This document shows positions 60,428 to 64,000 of a DNA stretch of 64,000 bases, piece after piece. Within the stretch, counting starts at the first letter, position 1; the number at the start of each line of letters is the position of its first letter. The stretch lies in assembly GCA_022800815.1 (NCBI GenBank), contig JAAWRC010000014.1, forward strand, positions 18,576-82,575, read 5' to 3'. Below the pieces are notes generated by a model, which saw only the letters and a list, made by a program, of their open reading frames with translations, had not been told where the DNA came from and searched no databases. A program made the translations under genes and the position numbers. The stretch is from Lachnospiraceae bacterium. Lineage in GTDB: Bacteria > Bacillota > Clostridia > Lachnospirales > Lachnospiraceae.

Positions 60428-60530
60428 CCGGGCCAAGTGGCAGGACAGCAGGCGATCTGCGACAGCGTCAGGCGGCCTGTGCAAAAGCGGCGGGCAGTGT
60501 CGGTTGCGGGACGACGGAAGGGAGGACGAT

Positions 60531-62399
60531 ATGGCAGCGTATGAGGAGCAGGAATATAACAAGCCTTTTAGTTTTCGGGTCTGGGGGAAGATGATCCCTT
60601 TTTTCAGGCCTTATAAGAAGTATTTTCTCATAACCATGGGCTTAAATATTTTTCTGGCGGGAGTGGACATTTTGGTGCCCCTGTTCCAGAGCTATGCCAT
60701 CGACCATTTTATCGTGCGGGACACGCTGGACGGACTGGCGCCTTTTGCCCTCGTCTATGTATCCATGATCGTTTTGCAGACCATTAGCGTATATATTTCG
60801 GTCCATGCGGCCACCACCATTGAGATGAATCTGGGGCGGGACCTGAAATGGGCCCAGTTTGAACATTTGCAAACCCTTTCTTTTTCCTATTATAATACGA
60901 CTCCGGTGGGCTATATTCACGCCAGGGTCATGAGCGACACCCTGCGGATCGCCTCCATGGTCGCCTGGGGCCTGGTGGACATGTTCTGGGCTTTTATTTA
61001 CGTGGTCGCCGTATTCGGGGTCATGCTGTTCCTAAATACAGGACTGGCGCTCATCATCATGCTGGTGGTGCCGGCCATCGCCTGTCTGACGGTTTATTTC
61101 CAGAACCGGATCCTCCGCTGGAACCGAAAGGTTCGTCGGATCAATTCCCAGATCACCAGTGCTTATAACGAGGGCATCACGGGCGTGAAGACCTCCAAGA
61201 GCATGGTCATTGAGAAGGACAATGAGCGGGAATTTTTCGCGAAGACGGCCGACATGCACCAGGCAGCCAGCCGCAGCGCAAAGCTGAATGCCGTCTACAT
61301 CCCGACCATTCTTTTTTTCAGCTCCGTGGCCTCCGCCCTGGTGCTGGCAAAGGGGGGCGGCATGGTGCAGAGGGATCTGATGAAGCTTGGAACTTTGTCG
61401 GTGTTCATTTCCTATGCGGTCATTCTTTTTGAGCCGATCCAGCAGCTTGCAAGGCTTCTGTCGGACCTGATCTCCTGCCAGGCCAACATCGAGCGGGTCA
61501 CGGACCTTTTGGAACAGAAACCGGGCGTGGTGGACCGGCCGGACGTCATCGAGAGATACGGGGACAATTTTACGGCCAAGAAAGAAAACTGGGAGCGGAT
61601 CCAGGGGGACGTGGTCTTCGAGGACGTGTCTTTCATGTACCCGGACGGAAAGGAATACGTGCTGGAGCATTTCAACCTTCATGTTCCGGCGGGAATGAAC
61701 GTGGCCATCGTGGGGGAAACGGGCGCAGGGAAATCCACGCTGGTCAACCTTCTGGGGCGGTTTTTTGAGCCGACGAGAGGGCGGATTTTGATCGACGGCG
61801 TGGATTACCGGGAGCGGTCCCAGCTCTGGCTCCACAGTCAGATCGGCTACGTGCTCCAGAATCCCCATCTGTTTTCCGGCACGGTGCGGGAGAACATCCG
61901 CTACGGTCGGCTTTCTGCCACCGACGAGGAGGTGGAGGAGGCCGCCAGGCAGGTGTCGGCGGACGAGGTGGCGAAGAAATTGGAGAATGGCTACGAGAGC
62001 AATGTGGGGGAGAGCGGCGGACGGCTTTCCGTGGGAGAGAAGCAATTGATCTCCTTTGCCAGGGCCATCCTGGCGGATCCGGCCATTTTCGTGCTGGACG
62101 AGGCCACTTCCTCCATCGACACCAGGACGGAGCAGCTCATCCAGAATGCGGTGGGCCGTCTTCTGAAGGGCCATACCTCCTTCGTCATTGCCCACCGCCT
62201 CTCCACTATCCGGCAGGCGGACCTGATTCTGGTGGTGAAGGAGGGGAAGATCATCGAGCGGGGAACCCACCGGGAGCTGCTTGCGGCGGGCGGTTATTAC
62301 AGCGAGCTTTATTCCAGGCAGTTCGAGGAGGAGGCCGCCATGCGGGCCTTCGCAAACTGCGGCCGGGAGGGGGGCGGTCAAGATTCTGACGTCGAATGA
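60531..62399 (+). CDS. Heterodimeric ABC exporter subunit with consensus Walker B
   Basis: 622 aa. Six membrane segments (about residues 30-330) and an ATPase domain with Walker A GETGAGKST, Walker B FVLDEATSSID with the catalytic Glu, and a signature altered to LSVGEKQLISFARAI. The changed signature faces the partner's degenerate site, as in BmrD-type subunits. The ATG at 60531 follows GGGAGG; a TTG further upstream is less likely. Together with the preceding gene it forms one exporter. Confidence 0.92.
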   Translation: MAAYEEQEYNKPFSFRVWGKMIPFFRPYKKYFLITMGLNIFLAGVDILVPLFQSYAIDHFIVRDTLDGLAPFALVYVSMIVLQTISVYISVHAATTIEMNLGRDLKWAQFEHLQTLSFSYYNTTPVGYIHARVMSDTLRIASMVAWGLVDMFWAFIYVVAVFGVMLFLNTGLALIIMLVVPAIACLTVYFQNRILRWNRKVRRINSQITSAYNEGITGVKTSKSMVIEKDNEREFFAKTADMHQAASRSAKLNAVYIPTILFFSSVASALVLAKGGGMVQRDLMKLGTLSVFISYAVILFEPIQQLARLLSDLISCQANIERVTDLLEQKPGVVDRPDVIERYGDNFTAKKENWERIQGDVVFEDVSFMYPDGKEYVLEHFNLHVPAGMNVAIVGETGAGKSTLVNLLGRFFEPTRGRILIDGVDYRERSQLWLHSQIGYVLQNPHLFSGTVRENIRYGRLSATDEEVEEAARQVSADEVAKKLENGYESNVGESGGRLSVGEKQLISFARAILADPAIFVLDEATSSIDTRTEQLIQNAVGRLLKGHTSFVIAHRLSTIRQADLILVVKEGKIIERGTHRELLAAGGYYSELYSRQFEEEAAMRAFANCGREGGGQDSDVE

Positions 62400-62560
62400 G
62401 GCGGGGCGGAGCCGTCGGCCGCAGAGGGGACAAGAGTTGGCGAGAGTTGAGCGAAGACCGGATAGCCGGACGAGATGGACGGAGCGGTCTGTCGCCGAGC
62501 AAATATTTTGTCGTTTCTTATAGAATTTGGGGAATGAAGGATAGCCTTCCCCTGCGGATT

Positions 62561-62570
62561 ATGCTAGAAT
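62561..62570 (+). promoter_or_regulatory. Extended -10 promoter for guaA
   Basis: ATGCTAGAAT, that is TG-C-TAGAAT, 35 bp before the preferred ATG at 62605. No good -35. A nearby GGGG/CCCC hairpin (about 62529-62551) may influence it. The rest of the 62400-62604 gap shows nothing recognisable. Confidence 0.45.
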
Positions 62571-62604
62571 GGAAGAAAAATACTCGAAAAGGAGAGAAGC
62601 ATCC

Positions 62605-63897
62605 ATGAAGCAGGACCTGATCGTAATCCTGGATCTGGGAGGCACAGAGAACACCGTCCTTGCCCGCCAGATCCGTGACCTTGGCGTGTACAGCGAGATC
62701 CATCCCCACGACATTACGGAGGAGGAGCTTGGAGCCTTTCGGAACGTGAAGGGGATTATTTTGAACGGCGGCGAGAACCGCATTGTGGACGGACAGGCCG
62801 TGGAAGTCCGGCCGGAGCTCTATGACTTGGGAATCCCCATGATTTCCGTCGACTATCCTCAGTCAAAATGCGAGACGAAGCTCGACTCTCTGCCGGACGA
62901 AGAAACATTGAAAAAATTTGTTTTCGGGGAATGTAAGGCGGAAGCAAACTGGAACATGAAGAACTTCATCGAAGATCAGGTGGAACTGATCCGGAGCCAG
63001 GTGGGCGATAAAAAAGTTTTGCTGGCCCTCTCCGGCGGCGTGGATTCCTCCGTGGTGGCCGCCATGCTTATTAAGGCCATCGGGGAACAGCTCACCTGTG
63101 TCCATGTGAACCACGGGCTGATGCGCAAGAATGAGTCCGAGAGCGTGGTAAAGGTGTTCCGGGATGAACTCCATGCGAACCTGGTCTATGTGGACGCCTC
63201 TGAACGGTTCCTGGGGAAGCTGGAAAATGTGGCGGATCCGGAGCAGAAGCGCAAGATCATCGGCGGCGAATTCATCCGTGTTTTTGAGGAAGAGGCAAGG
63301 AAGCTGGAGGGGATCGACTTCCTGGGCCAGGGAACCATCTATCCCGACATCATCGAGAGCGGCACCAAGACTGCGAAGATGGTGAAATCCCACCACAACG
63401 TGGGCGGCCTTCCCGAAGACCTGAAGTTTGAACTGGTGGAGCCGTTAAAACAGCTCTTCAAGGACGAGGTACGTGCCTGCGGCGTGGAGCTGGGCCTGCC
63501 CCACGATATGGTATATCGTCAGCCATTCCCCGGCCCCGGCCTTGGCGTCCGCTGCCTCGGTGCAATCACCCGTGACCGTCTGGAGGCTGTCCGGGAGTCC
63601 GATGCCATCCTCCGGGAAGAGTTTGCAAAAGCCGGCCTGGACAAAAAGGTGTGGCAGTACTTTACCGTGGTCCCGGATTTCAAGTCCGTCGGTATGAAGC
63701 ATGGTGCCCGCATTTTCGAGTACATGGTCATCATCCGCGCCATCAACACCGTCGACGCTATGACGGCGACCATTGAGAAGGTGGACTGGGACGTGCTGGA
63801 CAAGATCACAGGCCGTATCCTGGCCGAAGTGGAACACGTCAACCGGGTTTGCTATGATATGAGTCCGAAGCCCCCGGCGACGATCGAGTTCGAATAA
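62605..63897 (+). CDS. guaA: GMP synthase with truncated glutamine amidotransferase domain
   Basis: 430 aa, against about 510-520 for ordinary GuaA. The N-terminal region begins like a class I amidotransferase (IVILDLGGTENTVLARQIR, ILNGGENRIVDG). The nucleophile motif, normally GICYGMQ, reads SVDYPQS without Cys, and the rest of that domain with the His-Glu pair is absent. The ATP-pyrophosphatase domain is intact (LALSGGVDSS at 141-149, GTIYPDIIESG), as is the dimerisation domain (PFPGPGLGVRC, KPPATIEFE). It probably uses ammonia, or takes it from a separate glutaminase. The ATG at 62569 lies inside the promoter, so 62605 is chosen. Confidence 0.92.
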   Translation: MKQDLIVILDLGGTENTVLARQIRDLGVYSEIHPHDITEEELGAFRNVKGIILNGGENRIVDGQAVEVRPELYDLGIPMISVDYPQSKCETKLDSLPDEETLKKFVFGECKAEANWNMKNFIEDQVELIRSQVGDKKVLLALSGGVDSSVVAAMLIKAIGEQLTCVHVNHGLMRKNESESVVKVFRDELHANLVYVDASERFLGKLENVADPEQKRKIIGGEFIRVFEEEARKLEGIDFLGQGTIYPDIIESGTKTAKMVKSHHNVGGLPEDLKFELVEPLKQLFKDEVRACGVELGLPHDMVYRQPFPGPGLGVRCLGAITRDRLEAVRESDAILREEFAKAGLDKKVWQYFTVVPDFKSVGMKHGARIFEYMVIIRAINTVDAMTATIEKVDWDVLDKITGRILAEVEHVNRVCYDMSPKPPATIEFE

Positions 63898-64000
63898 ACA
63901 GAAATGCTTAGTAAATCCAGTGTTTATGCGGGTTTGCGGGCTTTGGAAAGGTCTTTTGATAACAAATTGATAACAGTCGTTTGAGTGCGATTATTCTTAC

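Noticed and set aside
62400..62604. Purine riboswitch before guaA
   Set aside because: The conserved three-way-junction motifs of the purine aptamer are not present; only a small hairpin and a -10 box are seen.
63898..64000. Attachment site of an integrative element after guaA
   Set aside because: The 3' end of guaA is a known integration hotspot and the flank becomes A+T-richer, but no integrase or repeat of the guaA end is visible in the remaining 103 bp.
1..64000. CRISPR arrays, rRNA or tRNA genes, intact insertion sequences
   Set aside because: No regularly spaced repeats, no rRNA or tRNA signature and no transposase or integrase frame were recognised on either strand.

Overview
The window reads as chromosome of a G+C-rich member of the Clostridia, most likely Lachnospiraceae. 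This is inferred from gene order and family types, not from a database search. The pointers are the dnaX-ybaB-recR cluster, the serC-serA-DUF1015 order, a SipW-type signal peptidase, a GMP synthase with a reduced amidotransferase domain, a Lachnospiraceae-type PD-(D/E)XK-related protein, strong AGGAGG ribosome sites and many lipoproteins. No rRNA, tRNA, CRISPR array or intact transposase was found.

Layout: 1-1.8 kb holds the tail of an exported protein, a Ser-His signal peptidase and a nuclease-family protein that has lost its core. 1.9-5.7 kb is housekeeping (phosphofructokinase, dnaX, ybaB, recR). 5.7-6.8 kb is azlCD on the minus strand. 6.9-7.87 kb has a near-consensus promoter and a terminator but no credible gene, and looks like a long structured noncoding RNA. 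Tandem stem-loops follow it. 8.0-12.7 kb is a minus-strand signalling operon: a frameshifted FecR-like lipoprotein, a CHASE2 adenylate cyclase, a metallo-beta-lactamase-fold protein and a GAF/HD-GYP protein.

13.0-24.0 kb is one plus-strand run: two DegT-family aminotransferases, a ribose-type ABC transporter, a YesN/YesM-type two-component system, a degenerate double ABC ATPase and a FecR/beta-helix lipoprotein. A PfkB sugar kinase, holA and sfsA follow. 26.8-28.5 kb holds palindromic repeats, an orphan promoter with an operator-like palindrome, and a DeoR-type repressor divergent from the next cluster.

28.6-44.7 kb is an accessory catabolic block: a class V aminotransferase, a dipeptide/oligopeptide ABC transporter, an FGGY kinase, an M81 metallopeptidase, a PucR regulator, a DUF917 protein, a hydantoinase/oxoprolinase and a hydantoin-racemase-like protein. 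Its second half is bracketed by two fragments of a DUF4143-type ATPase. 44.9-56.2 kb is anabolic (plsC-like, pncB, leuB, ilvD, ilvB, serC, serA, DUF1015). 56.2-63.9 kb carries recQ, a heterodimeric ABC exporter and guaA.

The most unusual items are the candidate long RNA (6957-7868); a family of about 210-bp elements with perfect 14-bp terminal inverted repeats (43764-43975 and 50398-50607, with a deleted relic near 10334-10390 and a solo end near 41031-41062); the kinase/regulator/dead-ABC module; and the truncated guaA. Start codons were chosen by ribosome-site spacing where several were possible.
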